The notes under the pieces are model-generated. The model was given only the letters and a program-made list of their open reading frames with translations. It was not told the DNA's origin and did no database searches. From contig CALGAN010000055.1 in assembly GCA_937951875.1 (NCBI GenBank), forward strand, positions 1 through 64,000: a stretch of 64,000 bases of DNA. The letters are read 5' to 3'. A program made the position numbers and the translations under genes. This stretch comes from an uncultured Alkalilimnicola sp. Lineage in GTDB: Bacteria; Pseudomonadota; Gammaproteobacteria; Nitrococcales; AK92. This document shows, in pieces, positions 7,753 to 17,016 of the stretch. How positions within the stretch are numbered: position 1 is the first letter of the stretch; each line of letters starts with the position of its first letter.

Positions 7753-9383
7753 GCGCCCGCGGCGAACCGATCATGATGAGCATGCGCACCCGCGACGGGG
7801 CGCGCTTGGACGCCGACGTCTACCGCCCCGAGGGGCGGGGGCCGTTCCCGGTGCTGCTGATGCGCCAGCCCTACGGCCGGCGCATCGCCTCCACTGTCAC
7901 CTACGCCCACCCGAGCTGGTATGCGCGCCACGGCTATCTGGTGGTGATCCAGGACGTGCGCGGCCGCGGCAGCTCCGAGGGCGTGTTCGAGCCGTTCGTG
8001 AACGAGCAGGACGACGGCGCCGATACCCTCGAGTGGGTCGCCAACCTGCCCGATAGCAACGGCCGCGTCGGCATGTACGGCTTCTCCTACCAGGGCATCA
8101 CCCAGCTGTACGCCGCCGCCAGCGGTCATCCGGCGCTCAAGGTCATCGCCCCGGCCATGTGCGGCTTCCACTTCGACCGCGACTGGGCCTACGAGGGCGG
8201 GGCTTTCCGCCTGTACAACGCCATGACCTGGGCGGCGCAGCTCGGCGCCGAGACCGCGCGCCGCGCCGGCGATCACGCGCGCTTCGCCCAGCTCTACCGG
8301 CTCGGCCACGGGCCCGATCAGCACGAGTTGATCGATCCGGCCGCGCCGGCGGTGCGCGAGCTGCTGGCCGGCACCTTCTACGACGGCTGGCTGGACTCGC
8401 CGCCGGGCAGCGGCTACTGGCGCGAGCGCTCGCCGGGGCTGCGGCCGCAGCCCAATCTGCCGGCCCTGCACGTGGGCGGCTGGTTCGACAGTTTCTTCAC
8501 CGGCACCCTGGCCGCCTACGCCCATTACCGCCGCGGCGGCGCGCCCCAGCGCCTGGTGGTCGGCCCCTGGACCCATTTGCCGTGGACCCCGGCGGTGGGT
8601 GCCGCCTGGCTCGGCACGCAGGCGCAGCCCGACATCGACGCGCTGCAGCTGCGCTGGTTCGACCGCTTCCTCAAGGAGCAGGACAACGGTGTGGACCGCG
8701 AGCCGCCGGTGCAGCTGTTCGACCTGCGCGCCGGCGTCTGGCGCGATTTCGACGAACTCCCCGCGCCGCCGCCGCTGCGCCTGTACCTGGCCTCGGACGG
8801 CCGCGCCGCGCTCGACTGCGAGGCCGGCCGGCTGCAGCGGGAGCCGGCCGACGCGGCGCTGGACGTGCTGGTCAACGATCCGTGGCGGCCGGTCCCGACC
8901 CTGGGCGGCCACCTCGGGCCTTCGGCCGGCATCCAGGACCGTACCGCCGTCGACGCCCGGCCCGACGTCGCCACCTACACCAGCGCGCCGCTCACCGCGC
9001 CGCTGCAGCTGGCCGGCGCGGTGAGCGTGGTGCTGGACGCCGCGGCCGACGCCGACAGCTTCGACCTGTGCGCGGTGCTGAGCGTGGTCGGCGCCGACGG
9101 CCGCGCCCGCAACCTCACCCAGGGCTATTGCCGGGTCACCGGCACGTCCGGGCAGCAGCGCCTGGACCTGCGCGCCACCTGCGCGCTGATCCAGCCCGGC
9201 GAGCGGCTGCGGCTGAGCGTCAGCGGCAGCTGCTACCCGGCCTACGCGCTCAACGACGGCAGCGGTCGCCCGCCCGGCGCCGTGCGCGCCGCCGACTACC
9301 GGATCCTCACCCTGCGGCTGTCCCCGCAGCGGTCGTGGATCGAGCTGCCCTGCCTGTCGGCAGGGTGTCCGGACGCGGTTTAG
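7749..9383 (+). CDS. CocE/NonD family serine hydrolase
   Basis: A 544-residue alpha/beta hydrolase of the cocaine esterase/X-Pro dipeptidyl-peptidase superfamily. The N-terminal part carries the family pattern GARLDADVYRPEG...PFPVLLMRQPYG and VIQDVRGRGSSEG, and the nucleophile elbow GFSYQG (Ser113). A helical cap domain follows, then a jelly-roll C-terminal domain with the pattern TYTSAPLTAPLQLAGAVSV. There is no signal peptide, so it is cytoplasmic. These enzymes cleave esters or acyl amides; within this operon it may remove an acyl or ester side chain before ring opening. Confidence 0.82.
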   Translation: MSARGEPIMMSMRTRDGARLDADVYRPEGRGPFPVLLMRQPYGRRIASTVTYAHPSWYARHGYLVVIQDVRGRGSSEGVFEPFVNEQDDGADTLEWVANLPDSNGRVGMYGFSYQGITQLYAAASGHPALKVIAPAMCGFHFDRDWAYEGGAFRLYNAMTWAAQLGAETARRAGDHARFAQLYRLGHGPDQHELIDPAAPAVRELLAGTFYDGWLDSPPGSGYWRERSPGLRPQPNLPALHVGGWFDSFFTGTLAAYAHYRRGGAPQRLVVGPWTHLPWTPAVGAAWLGTQAQPDIDALQLRWFDRFLKEQDNGVDREPPVQLFDLRAGVWRDFDELPAPPPLRLYLASDGRAALDCEAGRLQREPADAALDVLVNDPWRPVPTLGGHLGPSAGIQDRTAVDARPDVATYTSAPLTAPLQLAGAVSVVLDAAADADSFDLCAVLSVVGADGRARNLTQGYCRVTGTSGQQRLDLRATCALIQPGERLRLSVSGSCYPAYALNDGSGRPPGAVRAADYRILTLRLSPQRSWIELPCLSAGCPDAV

Positions 9384-9411
9384 TCCGCGCGATCACGAAG
9401 GAGTATTCGCC

Positions 9412-10281
9412 GTGATAGAAGCGACTGCGAGCAGATCTGAATCGGCGCCGCCGATGGCGGCGCCGGCAGCGACCGGCGAAAGCCCCGTGCGGGTCGGCCG
9501 GCCGGTGGTGGACGTGAGCGGCGTGGACAAGATCTACGCCAACGGTACGATCGCGCTGCAGGGGGCCGACCTGACCATCCGCCAGGGCGAGTTCGTCAGC
9601 CTGCTGGGACCGTCCGGCTGCGGCAAGTCCACGCTGCTGCGGATCATGGCCGGCTTGGGCGACGTCAGCCGCGGCACCGTCAAATGGTGGGAGCAGGACT
9701 ACAGCGTGGTCGGACAGAAGGGCCGCAAGCTCGCCTTCGTGTTCCAGAACGCCACGCTGATGCCTTGGGCGCGGGTGCGCAAGAACGTGCGCCTGCCGCT
9801 CGACCTGGCGCACGAGCGCGGCCCGGAGGCCGAGGCCAAGATCGACCGCGCGCTGGCGATGGTGGGGCTGAGCGCCTTCGGCGACGCCTATCCGCGCGAG
9901 CTTTCGGGCGGCATGCAGATGCGCGCCTCCATCGCCCGCGCCATGGTCACCGAGCCCGATCTCCTGCTCATGGACGAGCCGTTCGGCGCGCTCGACGAGA
10001 TGACCCGCAACAAGCTCAACGACGACCTGCTGGAGCTGTGGCAGGCCAAGGGCTGGACCGTGGTGTTCGTCACCCACAGCGTGTACGAGGCGGTCTACCT
10101 CTCCAACCGGGTGGTGGTCATGGCCGCCCGGCCGGGGCGCATCGTCGACGACGTCAGCATCGACGTGCCGTATCCGCGCGGCGCCGATTTCCGGGTGTCC
10201 ACCGAGTTCGCCGCTTACTGCCGGCAGGTGTCCAAGTCGCTTGAGCTGGCCAGCCGCCAGGGCCGGGAGGTGCGGTCATGA
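9412..10281 (+). CDS. ABC transporter ATP-binding protein (second importer)
   Basis: A 289-residue ATPase starting at GTG behind a strong AAGGAG site 8 bases upstream. It has Walker A LLGPSGCGKSTLL, signature LSGGMQMR, Walker B LLLMDEPFGALDEMTR and switch His in VFVTHSVYEA. Like the ATPase at 2040-2912 it has an N-terminal extension of about 35 residues rich in Ala, Pro and Ser before the ABC domain. It overlaps the permease gene by 4 bp. Confidence 0.9.
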   Translation: MIEATASRSESAPPMAAPAATGESPVRVGRPVVDVSGVDKIYANGTIALQGADLTIRQGEFVSLLGPSGCGKSTLLRIMAGLGDVSRGTVKWWEQDYSVVGQKGRKLAFVFQNATLMPWARVRKNVRLPLDLAHERGPEAEAKIDRALAMVGLSAFGDAYPRELSGGMQMRASIARAMVTEPDLLLMDEPFGALDEMTRNKLNDDLLELWQAKGWTVVFVTHSVYEAVYLSNRVVVMAARPGRIVDDVSIDVPYPRGADFRVSTEFAAYCRQVSKSLELASRQGREVRS

Positions 10282-11081
10282 AACGCCCGCTGCTCGAGAA
10301 CGAGCGCTTCGTGCAGATCGCCGCGCCGCTGTTCGTCGGCTTGCTGTTCCTGCTGTTGTGGGAGCTGGTGGTGCAGGCCAACGACATCCAGCCTTACATC
10401 CTGCCCGGTCCGGTCGCCATCGCCAAAGCCTTCGTCGAGGACGCCGGCATCCTGTTCCAGGGCCTGCTGATGACGCTCAAGGTCACCTTCCTGGCGTTCG
10501 CCATCGCGGTGGTGCTCGGTACGGCGGCGTCGCTGCTGTTCGTGCAGAGCCGCTGGATCGAGGTCAGCCTGTTCCCTTACGCCGTGCTCATGCAGGTGAC
10601 ACCGATCGTGGCGATCGCGCCGCTGATCATTATCTGGGTGAAGGACACCACCTGGGCGTTGACGGTGTGCGCGGTGATCATCGCCATCTTCCCGATCATC
10701 TCCAACACCACGCTCGGGCTGCGCAGCGTCGATCCGAACCTGCTGGCCATGTTCCGCATGTACCGCGCCGGGCGCTGGCAGCAGCTGATCCGGCTGCGCA
10801 TCCCCAGCGCCCTGCCGTACTTCTTCGGCGGTATGCGCATCAGCACCGGCTTGGCGCTGATCGGCGCGGTGGTGGCGGAGTTCGTGGCCGGCACCGGCGG
10901 CAGCAAGGCCGGTCTGGCCTACCTGATCCTGCAGTCGGGCTACAACCTGAAGATCCCCCGCATGTTCGCCGCCCTGGCGCTGATCACCCTCACCGGCATC
11001 GTGCTGTTCGCGCTGATGGTCTGGATTTCCGACCGCGTGCTGCGCAACTGGCACGAGAGCGCGCTGAAGGTCGAGCAGTAA
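10278..11081 (+). CDS. ABC transporter permease (second importer)
   Basis: A 267-residue inner-membrane permease of the SsuC/ThiX type, with six or so hydrophobic segments and an EAA-type loop around MYRAGRWQQLIRLRIPSALP. It is coupled to the ATPase upstream. Its binding protein is not adjacent; it is most likely the NMT1-like protein at 13398-14399 at the end of the same operon. Confidence 0.88.
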   Translation: MKRPLLENERFVQIAAPLFVGLLFLLLWELVVQANDIQPYILPGPVAIAKAFVEDAGILFQGLLMTLKVTFLAFAIAVVLGTAASLLFVQSRWIEVSLFPYAVLMQVTPIVAIAPLIIIWVKDTTWALTVCAVIIAIFPIISNTTLGLRSVDPNLLAMFRMYRAGRWQQLIRLRIPSALPYFFGGMRISTGLALIGAVVAEFVAGTGGSKAGLAYLILQSGYNLKIPRMFAALALITLTGIVLFALMVWISDRVLRNWHESALKVEQ

Positions 11082-11147
11082 CGCCGCAACACGCCGCGGG
11101 GCGGCTTCGCGCCCCGCGGATCACCCAACGCAATGACGGAGTTCCCC

Positions 11148-12494
11148 ATGAACGACGCCCTGTCCAAGCTGCGCGCCGATTTGAGCGACCTGGAGTTCAT
11201 CACCGAGGAAGGCGCGCTGGAACGTTTCTCGCGCGATTACGCCTGGTTCAGCCCGGTGCTGACCCAGGCGCTGGCGGGCAAGCGCGCCGACGCCATCGTG
11301 CGGCCGGCGAACGAGCACGAGATCAAGCGCATCGCCGCCGCCTGCTACCGCCACCGCGTGCCGCTGACCGTGCGCGGCAGCGGCACCGGCAACTACGGCC
11401 AGTCCACGCCGCTGCACGGCGGCCTGCTCATGGACATCAGCCGGCTCAACGAGATCCGCTGGATCAAGAACGGCGTGGCCCGAGTGCAGGCCGGCGTCCG
11501 ACTGATGAACATCGACAAGGAGGCCCGCCCGCTTGGTTGGGAGATGCGCCTGCTGCCCTCGACCTACCGGCTGTCCACCGCCTCGGGCTTTTTCTGCGGC
11601 GGTTTCGGCGGCATCGGCTCGATCACCTACGGCTCCATCGGCGATCCGGGCAACGTGACCGGCGTACGGGTGGTGAGCGTCGAGGCCGAGCCGCAGGTCG
11701 TGGAACGGCGCGGCGCGCGGGTGCGCGACCTCTACCACTCCTACGGCGTCAACGGCGTGATCACCGAGATGGAGTTCGCCCTGGCGCCGGCCCTGGACTG
11801 GCGGGAGACGCTGCTGAGCTTCCCCGAGTTCATGGCGGCGGTGCGCTTCTGCCAGACCGTGGGCGAGGCCGCTGGCATCCCCAAGAAGCTGCTGACCCTG
11901 CTGGCCGACCCGCTGCCGCAGCTGAGCGGCCTGGAGAAGCATGTCGCCCCCGGCCGCACCGCGGTGCTGTGCATCGTCGCCCGCTCGGCGCTGGAGGTGA
12001 TGCAGGAGCTGTGCGCCGAGTTCGGCGGGCGCCTGGAGCTGGAGCAGGATCACGCTGAGGTGTACGGCACCGCCCACTCGCTGATGGAGCACGCCTGGAA
12101 CCACACCACCCTGCACAGCTTCAAGAAGCGCAAGGACATCACCTACCTGCAGAGCGGCTTCCGGCCCTGGGAGAACGTCGCCAAGGTCGAGCACATGTAC
12201 CGTCACTTCGGCGACGAGGTGATGATGCACCTGGAGTTCCTGCGCGCCGACGGCGCCGTGACCTGCAGCGGCATCCAGGTGGTCAGCTACACCACCGAGC
12301 AGCGGCTCAACGAGATCATCCAGTACCACCGCGACAACGGCGTGCACATCGCCAACCCCCACGCCTACACCTTGGAGGAGGGCGGCAAGTTCGAGGTGGA
12401 GCCGGGACAGATCGCCAGCAAGCGGCGCTTCGATCCGGCCGGCTTGCTCAACCCCGGCAAGATGCGCACCTGGGACGAGGAGGCGGCGGCATGA
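11148..12494 (+). CDS. FAD-binding oxidase/dehydrogenase (GlcD/PCMH family)
   Basis: A 448-residue flavoprotein with the FAD_binding_4 (PCMH) fold, seen in AIVRPANEHEIKRIAAACYR, the pyrophosphate loop VRGSGTGNYGQSTPLHGG and GGFGGIGSITYGSIGDPG. The C-terminus, ...RFDPAGLLNPGKMRTW, is typical of the glycolate/lactate oxidase group. I prefer the second in-frame ATG at 11148 because GGAG lies 6 bases upstream, while the ATG at 11133 has no such site. It probably oxidises a hydroxy acid or alcohol intermediate; the substrate is unknown. Confidence 0.82.
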   Translation: MNDALSKLRADLSDLEFITEEGALERFSRDYAWFSPVLTQALAGKRADAIVRPANEHEIKRIAAACYRHRVPLTVRGSGTGNYGQSTPLHGGLLMDISRLNEIRWIKNGVARVQAGVRLMNIDKEARPLGWEMRLLPSTYRLSTASGFFCGGFGGIGSITYGSIGDPGNVTGVRVVSVEAEPQVVERRGARVRDLYHSYGVNGVITEMEFALAPALDWRETLLSFPEFMAAVRFCQTVGEAAGIPKKLLTLLADPLPQLSGLEKHVAPGRTAVLCIVARSALEVMQELCAEFGGRLELEQDHAEVYGTAHSLMEHAWNHTTLHSFKKRKDITYLQSGFRPWENVAKVEHMYRHFGDEVMMHLEFLRADGAVTCSGIQVVSYTTEQRLNEIIQYHRDNGVHIANPHAYTLEEGGKFEVEPGQIASKRRFDPAGLLNPGKMRTWDEEAAA

Positions 12495-13297
12495 GCAGCC
12501 TGCACGGCCCGGTGCCGCCGGCGCGGTTCCTGCCCTACCTCACGGCGCCGGCCATCGAGGCCTTGCCCGACAAGGCCGACACCGTGATCGTGCTGCCCAT
12601 CGGCGCTATCGAGCAGCACGGTCCGCATCTGCCGATCTGCACCGACACCGCCATCGCCACCGAGGTGATGGCGCGCGCCCTGGCGGCGCTGCCGCCGGAG
12701 ATCCCGGCCTACGCGCTGCCGCCGGTGTGGTGCGGCAAGTCCAACGAGCACGCCCGCTTCTCCGGCACGGTGATCCTGCGCGCCGAAACGCTGATGCAGC
12801 TGCTGCGCGACATCGGCGAGAGCGTCTACCGCATGGGTTTCCGCAAGCTGGTGCTGGTCAACGGCCACGGCGGCCAGCCGCAGGTGGTGGAGATCGTCGC
12901 CCGCGACCTGCGCGAGGCCCACCCGGATTTCTACCTGTTCCCGGTGTTCGCCTGGGCGGTGCCCAACTGCGTCGACCAGTTCCTGTCCGAGCGCGAGCGC
13001 AGCGAGGGCATCCACGCCGGTCGGGCCGAGACCAGCCTGATGCTGGCGCTCACGCCGGAGCAGGTGCGCATGGACCTGGCGGTGGCCGAGTATCCGCCCG
13101 CGTGCGGCGAGCTGCTCAGCCCGGAAGGCGCGTTCCGCTTCGCCTGGCTCACCCACGACCTCAGCCGCAGCGGCGTGGTGGGCGATCCGCACGGCGCCAG
13201 CCGCGAGGAGGGTGAAGCGGTGCTGGCCTCGCTGGTCGACGGCTGGGTCCGGGCCCTGACCGAGATCCACCACTTCCGCCTGCCGAGCCTGGATTAA
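12491..13297 (+). CDS. Creatininase-family metal-dependent amidohydrolase
   Basis: A 268-residue creatininase/MftE-type hydrolase. The metal ligands of the family are present: Glu41 and His43 in PIGAIEQHGPHLP, Asp52 in ICTDTAIA, His126 in LVNGHGGQ and Glu180 in IHAGRAETSLML. Members open cyclic amides such as creatinine or hydrolyse formamides and related bonds. The gene overlaps the FAD oxidase by 4 bp. In this operon it is the best candidate for opening a lactam-like ring, by inference from the family. Confidence 0.85.
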   Translation: MSSLHGPVPPARFLPYLTAPAIEALPDKADTVIVLPIGAIEQHGPHLPICTDTAIATEVMARALAALPPEIPAYALPPVWCGKSNEHARFSGTVILRAETLMQLLRDIGESVYRMGFRKLVLVNGHGGQPQVVEIVARDLREAHPDFYLFPVFAWAVPNCVDQFLSERERSEGIHAGRAETSLMLALTPEQVRMDLAVAEYPPACGELLSPEGAFRFAWLTHDLSRSGVVGDPHGASREEGEAVLASLVDGWVRALTEIHHFRLPSLD

Positions 13298-13397
13298 GCA
13301 TGCGTGCCGCCGCCCGTCGCCGTCGCAGCGCGCCGGCCGGCTTCGCCGGCGGCGGTTTTGACTTTCCCTCCGTCACCCAACTCAGGAGTTCGATGCC

Positions 13398-14399
13398 ATG
13401 AGACCCTTGCTGCGATCCCTCTTGGCCGCCGTCGCCGCCGGCGCGGCGCTGTTCGCCGGCAGCGTCGCGGCGGACGATGCCAAGCCGAACAAGCTGATTC
13501 CCATCACCGCCTCGACCACCTGGTACGCGCAGGCCGAGCACGGCGGGCTGTACGCCGCCAAGGCGCTCGGGATATTCGAGAAGTACGGGCTGGACGTGAC
13601 CATCCGCATGGGCGGCCCGCAGGTCAATAACGTGCAGCTGCTGATGGCCGGCGCCACCGATTTCAGCATGGGCTACAGCCTGCAGTCGCTGAACGCGGTG
13701 AAGGAGGGGCTGCCGCTGGTGACCGTCGCGGCCTTCTTCCAGAAGGATCCGCAGTCGCTGATGGTGCACGAGGGCCAGGGCTACGACAGCATCGCCGATC
13801 TCAAGGGCAAGGGTATCCGGGTGCCCACCGCCGGGCGGGTGGCTTACTGGCCGTGGCTGAAGGCCAAGTTCGGCTTCAGCGACGACCAGCTGCGGCCCTA
13901 CGACTACACCATCGGACCGTTCATCCGCGACAAGTCGATCGCGCAGCAGGGCTACATCACCAACGACGGCTATTTCCTCGCCAAGGAAAACGTCAAGGCC
14001 AAGAGCCTGCTGCTGGCCGACGCCGGCTGGGGCGCCTACTCATCCACCCTCGATACCACCCGCAAGATGATCGAGCAGCGGCCGGAGGTGGTGGAGGCCA
14101 TGGTGCGCGCCCTCGCCGAGGGCTGGGCGGCCTACTTCCGCGACCCGGGCCCGGCCAACGCGCTGATCAAGAAGGACAACCCGGAGATGGAGGACGCGCT
14201 GCTCGCCTACAGCTTCGAGAAGATGCAGACCGAGGGCATCCTGCTGTCCGGTGACGCCGTCGGCGGCAAGTACGGCATCATGACCGACGCCCGCTGGGAG
14301 GGGTTCTACCGCGACATGGTCGAGGCCGGCACCCTGCCGGCGGGCATGGACTACAAGAAAGCCTACGACCTGCGCTTCGTGCAGAAGCTCTATCCGTGA
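13398..14399 (+). CDS. ABC transporter substrate-binding protein (NMT1/ThiY-like)
   Basis: A 333-residue periplasmic receptor with a Sec signal peptide ending near AGSVAADDAKPNK. The fold opens with the pattern YAQAEHGGLYAAKALGIFEKYGL, typical of NMT1/ThiY-type proteins that bind pyrimidine precursors and similar rings. A GC-rich hairpin followed by TTTT lies in the 100-base gap before it (13336-13359) and could tune expression relative to the upstream genes. It likely serves the ATPase and permease at 9412-11081. Confidence 0.85.
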   Translation: MRPLLRSLLAAVAAGAALFAGSVAADDAKPNKLIPITASTTWYAQAEHGGLYAAKALGIFEKYGLDVTIRMGGPQVNNVQLLMAGATDFSMGYSLQSLNAVKEGLPLVTVAAFFQKDPQSLMVHEGQGYDSIADLKGKGIRVPTAGRVAYWPWLKAKFGFSDDQLRPYDYTIGPFIRDKSIAQQGYITNDGYFLAKENVKAKSLLLADAGWGAYSSTLDTTRKMIEQRPEVVEAMVRALAEGWAAYFRDPGPANALIKKDNPEMEDALLAYSFEKMQTEGILLSGDAVGGKYGIMTDARWEGFYRDMVEAGTLPAGMDYKKAYDLRFVQKLYP

Positions 14400-14424
14400 C
14401 TGGGGCGCCCAGGACGGTGGCCAG

Positions 14425-14490
14425 GAAGTTCCCTCCCCCCTTCGCGGGGGAGGGGCTGGAAGCGGGGGACAAATAAACCGCGAAGCGCCA
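14425..14490. repeat. Palindromic intergenic repeat, copy 1
   Basis: A CCCTCCCCC/GGGGGAGGG hairpin at 14431-14454 with a six-base loop is followed by an AACCGCGAAGCGC tag near 14478-14490. The same hairpin and tag occur near 24566-24597 and 24716-24728. It has no T tract, so it is not a classic terminator, but it lies between converging genes at the end of the rightward operon. Confidence 0.6.
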
Positions 14491-14674
14491 TTTATCGATG
14501 ATCAAGGTCTTCCGCCGCTGACTCGATTCGGCGCGGAGCGTGCATCTGTCGAAGCGGCTTCGGCCATGAATCAAGAGACGGGATGCCCGCCCCCGCAAGG
14601 GGGCGTGCTGACCACCGTCCTGCCATGCCTCGGTTGTCGCGTAATGGGACAACACTCGCGGGTGTCCGGCCGCG

Positions 14675-15379
14675 CTACACCGCCGGTTCCTCCTCCGCCA
14701 TCGCGTTGTTATCCAGCAGGCTCAGCGACGTGGCGTGCGAGCGCTTCAGGTGGTCGCGGATGCGCTGCGCCGCGGCTTCGGCTTCGCCGCGGACGATGGC
14801 GGTGACGATGGCGCTGTGTTCGGCGAACGAGGTCGCCAGCCGGTCGCCGACCTGGAACTGCGCCCGGCGGTAGGGCGCCACCCGGGAGCGCGCGGCCAGC
14901 GCCGCGTCGACCAGGTAGCGGTTGTGGCAGCCGCGGAACAGCATTTCGTGGAAGCGCAGATTGGCCGCGTCGTAGGCGTCGATATTGCCGGTGAGCACGT
15001 GGATGTGGCTGTCCAGGTGGATCGCCAGCAGTTCCTCGCGCTCGCCGCGGCTCATGTTCAGCGCCGCCATGCGCGCGCAGGCGGCTTCCATCTCGGCGGC
15101 GTACTCGAACATCTCGGCCAGGCGTCGGCCGGCGATCTGGATCACGAATACCCCGCGCCGGTGGCGGTGCTCCACCAGGCCGGCCGAGGCCATTTCCCGC
15201 AGCGCCTCGCGCACCGGCGTCCGCGATACCCGAAAACGCTCGGCCAAGGCGATTTCGTCCAGCCGAGTGCCGGGCGGCAAACGGCCGGCCAGGATCTCGT
15301 CGGACAGCGTGCGGCGGATCTGCTCGGCCCTCGGACGGGCGCCCTGGGCCTGTTCGGGTTGCGCGGTGGTGTCGGTCAT
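14675..15379 (-). CDS. GntR/FCD family transcriptional regulator
   Basis: A 234-residue FadR/VanR-subfamily regulator. Residues about 18-80 form the winged helix, with IRRTLSDEILAGRLPPGTRL and ERFRVSRTPVREALREMASAG. Residues about 85-218 form the FCD ligand domain, with metal ligands suggested by DAANLRFHEML, AEHSAIVTAI and DHLKRSH. The ATG at 15379 overlaps the stop of the upstream gene (ATGA); longer readings lack any domain support. It is the last gene of the Liv-type catabolic operon and is the only transcription factor in the island, so it is the natural candidate for the GTATAC palindromes at the island's promoters. Confidence 0.88.
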   Translation of the reverse strand: MTDTTAQPEQAQGARPRAEQIRRTLSDEILAGRLPPGTRLDEIALAERFRVSRTPVREALREMASAGLVEHRHRRGVFVIQIAGRRLAEMFEYAAEMEAACARMAALNMSRGEREELLAIHLDSHIHVLTGNIDAYDAANLRFHEMLFRGCHNRYLVDAALAARSRVAPYRRAQFQVGDRLATSFAEHSAIVTAIVRGEAEAAAQRIRDHLKRSHATSLSLLDNNAMAEEEPAV

Positions 15380-15771
15380 GGGGTTTGCGGCTCGTCCATT
15401 AGCGATACGTGCGCGGCGACCACCCGCCAGCCTTCGGGCCGCCGCACCCAGACCTGGCTCTGACGCCCGATCCGGCGCACGCCGGGTCGGGTGAACTCGG
15501 TCCAGACCGTGGCGAAGTCGCGGCCGTGGGTGGTGATGACGGTGTTGCGCAGGGTCCGGGCCAGGCCTTGGGCGGGCCGGGCCTGGCGGAAGGCGGCGAT
15601 CTGCTCGTAGCCGTACAGGTTCTCGGTGGCGCCGTAGCGCACGGTGCGCGGGTCGCGCCAGAACAGCTCGTCGAGCACCGCCACGTCGTTGCTTACCAGG
15701 GCCTGCTCGTAGCGCTCGAACGCGGCGCGGACTTCGGCGACCACCTCGGGAAGATCGAGTTCGAGGGACAT
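15376..15771 (-). CDS. AtzH/HpxZ-like protein (DUF3225, NTF2 fold)
   Basis: A 131-residue NTF2-fold protein resembling the AtzH/HpxZ family, with EVRAAFERYEQALVSNDVAVLDELFW, the RYGATENLYG block and QSVWVR-like end motif QSQVWVRRPEGWRVVAAHVSLM. AtzH is linked to cyanuric acid/biuret degradation and HpxZ to oxalurate degradation, both beside an amidase-signature amidase. The same pairing is found here, since the amidase lies just upstream in the operon. The family assignment is by recalled motif pattern and should be confirmed by profile search. Confidence 0.75.
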   Translation of the reverse strand: MSLELDLPEVVAEVRAAFERYEQALVSNDVAVLDELFWRDPRTVRYGATENLYGYEQIAAFRQARPAQGLARTLRNTVITTHGRDFATVWTEFTRPGVRRIGRQSQVWVRRPEGWRVVAAHVSLMDEPQTP

Positions 15772-15838
15772 GATCGTTGTTATCTCCTTGGGGCAATGGT
15801 CGATGCGGGCGGCGGCGCCGCCCGCGCTTCGCGCATAC

Positions 15839-17002
15839 CTAGGCCGAGGCCGCCAGCCGCTCGGCCAGCGCCAGCAGCTGCAGGTCGCTGCCCGCCGGGC
15901 CGATCAGCGACAGCCCCACGGGGCCGCGCTCGTCGCGCAGCAGCGGCACGCTCACTTGCGGCAGCCCGGCGACGCCCGCCACCGCGGTCATGCACAGGGT
16001 CCGGAACCGCACGTCCTCCACCTCCGCGTCGGTCACGCCCAGGCGCGGCGCCGCGCTGGGGGTGGTGGGCATGCACAGCACGGTGTCGTCGCTCAGCAGC
16101 GCCCGTACCTGCTCGCGCAGTCGCTGGCAGTTGTGCCGGGCGGCGGCGGCTTCCTCGTCGCTGACCTGGGCGGCGGCCGCGAAGCGCTCGCGCACGCCGG
16201 GGCCGAACGTGGGCCGGTGGGCGCGGATCCAGGGGCCGAAATAGGCCCAGGCCTCGTAGGCCTGCAGCGGCCGGAAAGCCTGGAAGAACGCCTCCAGAGG
16301 ACCGACGCTCAGCTCTTCGTCGAAGGTGAGCCCAAGTCCGCCCGCGCCGATGCGCTCGCGCGCCGCCCGCGCCAGCGCCGGGCCGGCCGCCGCCAGGCCT
16401 TCGCTGAGCAGGCGGATACGGCGCAGCGGCAGGGCCGGGCGCGGCGGCAGCAGCACCTCGCCGACCGCCCGCAGCAGCCTCGGGTCGCGGGCGAACCAGC
16501 CCACCGTGTCGAAGCTGCGCGCCAGCTCGGAGACGCCGCGGTTGTCGACCGCGCCGTGGCTGGGACGCAGGCCGTAGATGCCGCAGTAGCTGGCCGGCAC
16601 GCGCACCGAACCGCCGGTGTCGGTGCCGATGGCGAAGTCGACCAGGCCGGCGGCGACCACCGAGGCCGAGCCGCTGGAGGAGCCGCCGGGAATGCCGTCC
16701 GGCACCGCCGGATTGGGCGGCGTGCCGTAGTGCACGTTCTGCCCGGCGAGGCTGTAGGTGAGCTCGTCGGTGTGGGTCTTGCCCACCAGTGTCGCGCCGG
16801 CGGCCAGCAGCCGCGCCACGCAGTCGGCGTGGGCGGTCGCCGGGCCGTGGGTGCGGCGCCATTCGGGGTGGCCGTTGCCGGTGACGGTGCCGGCGACGTC
16901 GATCACGTCCTTGACGGCGAAGCGCAGCCCGTCGAGCGGGCCGGAGTCGGTCGGCGCCAGCCGCACCGGGTCGAAGTCGACGAAACCAGTTTCGAGACGC
17001 AT
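15839..17002 (-). CDS. Amidase-signature family amidase
   Basis: A 387-residue serine amidase. The Ser-cisSer-Lys triad can be read as Lys31 in FAVKDVIDVAG, Ser108 in IPGGSSSGSA and Ser132 in GTDTGGSVRVPASYCG. It is shorter than AtzF, AtzE or HpxY (typically 450 or more), in the range of compact plant AMI1-like amidases. The start at 17002 follows an AAGGGGAG site by 7 bases; this site lies in the end of the upstream oxygenase gene. Next to an AtzH/HpxZ-like gene it probably hydrolyses a late amide or ureide intermediate to ammonia. No AtzG/HpxX-like small subunit is visible. Confidence 0.85.
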   Translation of the reverse strand: MRLETGFVDFDPVRLAPTDSGPLDGLRFAVKDVIDVAGTVTGNGHPEWRRTHGPATAHADCVARLLAAGATLVGKTHTDELTYSLAGQNVHYGTPPNPAVPDGIPGGSSSGSASVVAAGLVDFAIGTDTGGSVRVPASYCGIYGLRPSHGAVDNRGVSELARSFDTVGWFARDPRLLRAVGEVLLPPRPALPLRRIRLLSEGLAAAGPALARAARERIGAGGLGLTFDEELSVGPLEAFFQAFRPLQAYEAWAYFGPWIRAHRPTFGPGVRERFAAAAQVSDEEAAAARHNCQRLREQVRALLSDDTVLCMPTTPSAAPRLGVTDAEVEDVRFRTLCMTAVAGVAGLPQVSVPLLRDERGPVGLSLIGPAGSDLQLLALAERLAASA

Positions 17003-17016
17003 GGACTCGCTCCCCT

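Noticed and set aside
11121..12362. Leftward 413-codon frame across the FAD oxidase
   Set aside because: The opposite strand encodes a full FAD-binding oxidase in an operon; this frame has no motifs.
15380..15796. N-terminal extension of the GntR regulator
   Set aside because: It overlaps the AtzH-like gene in another frame; the ATG at 15379 starts the winged helix and is coupled to the upstream stop codon.
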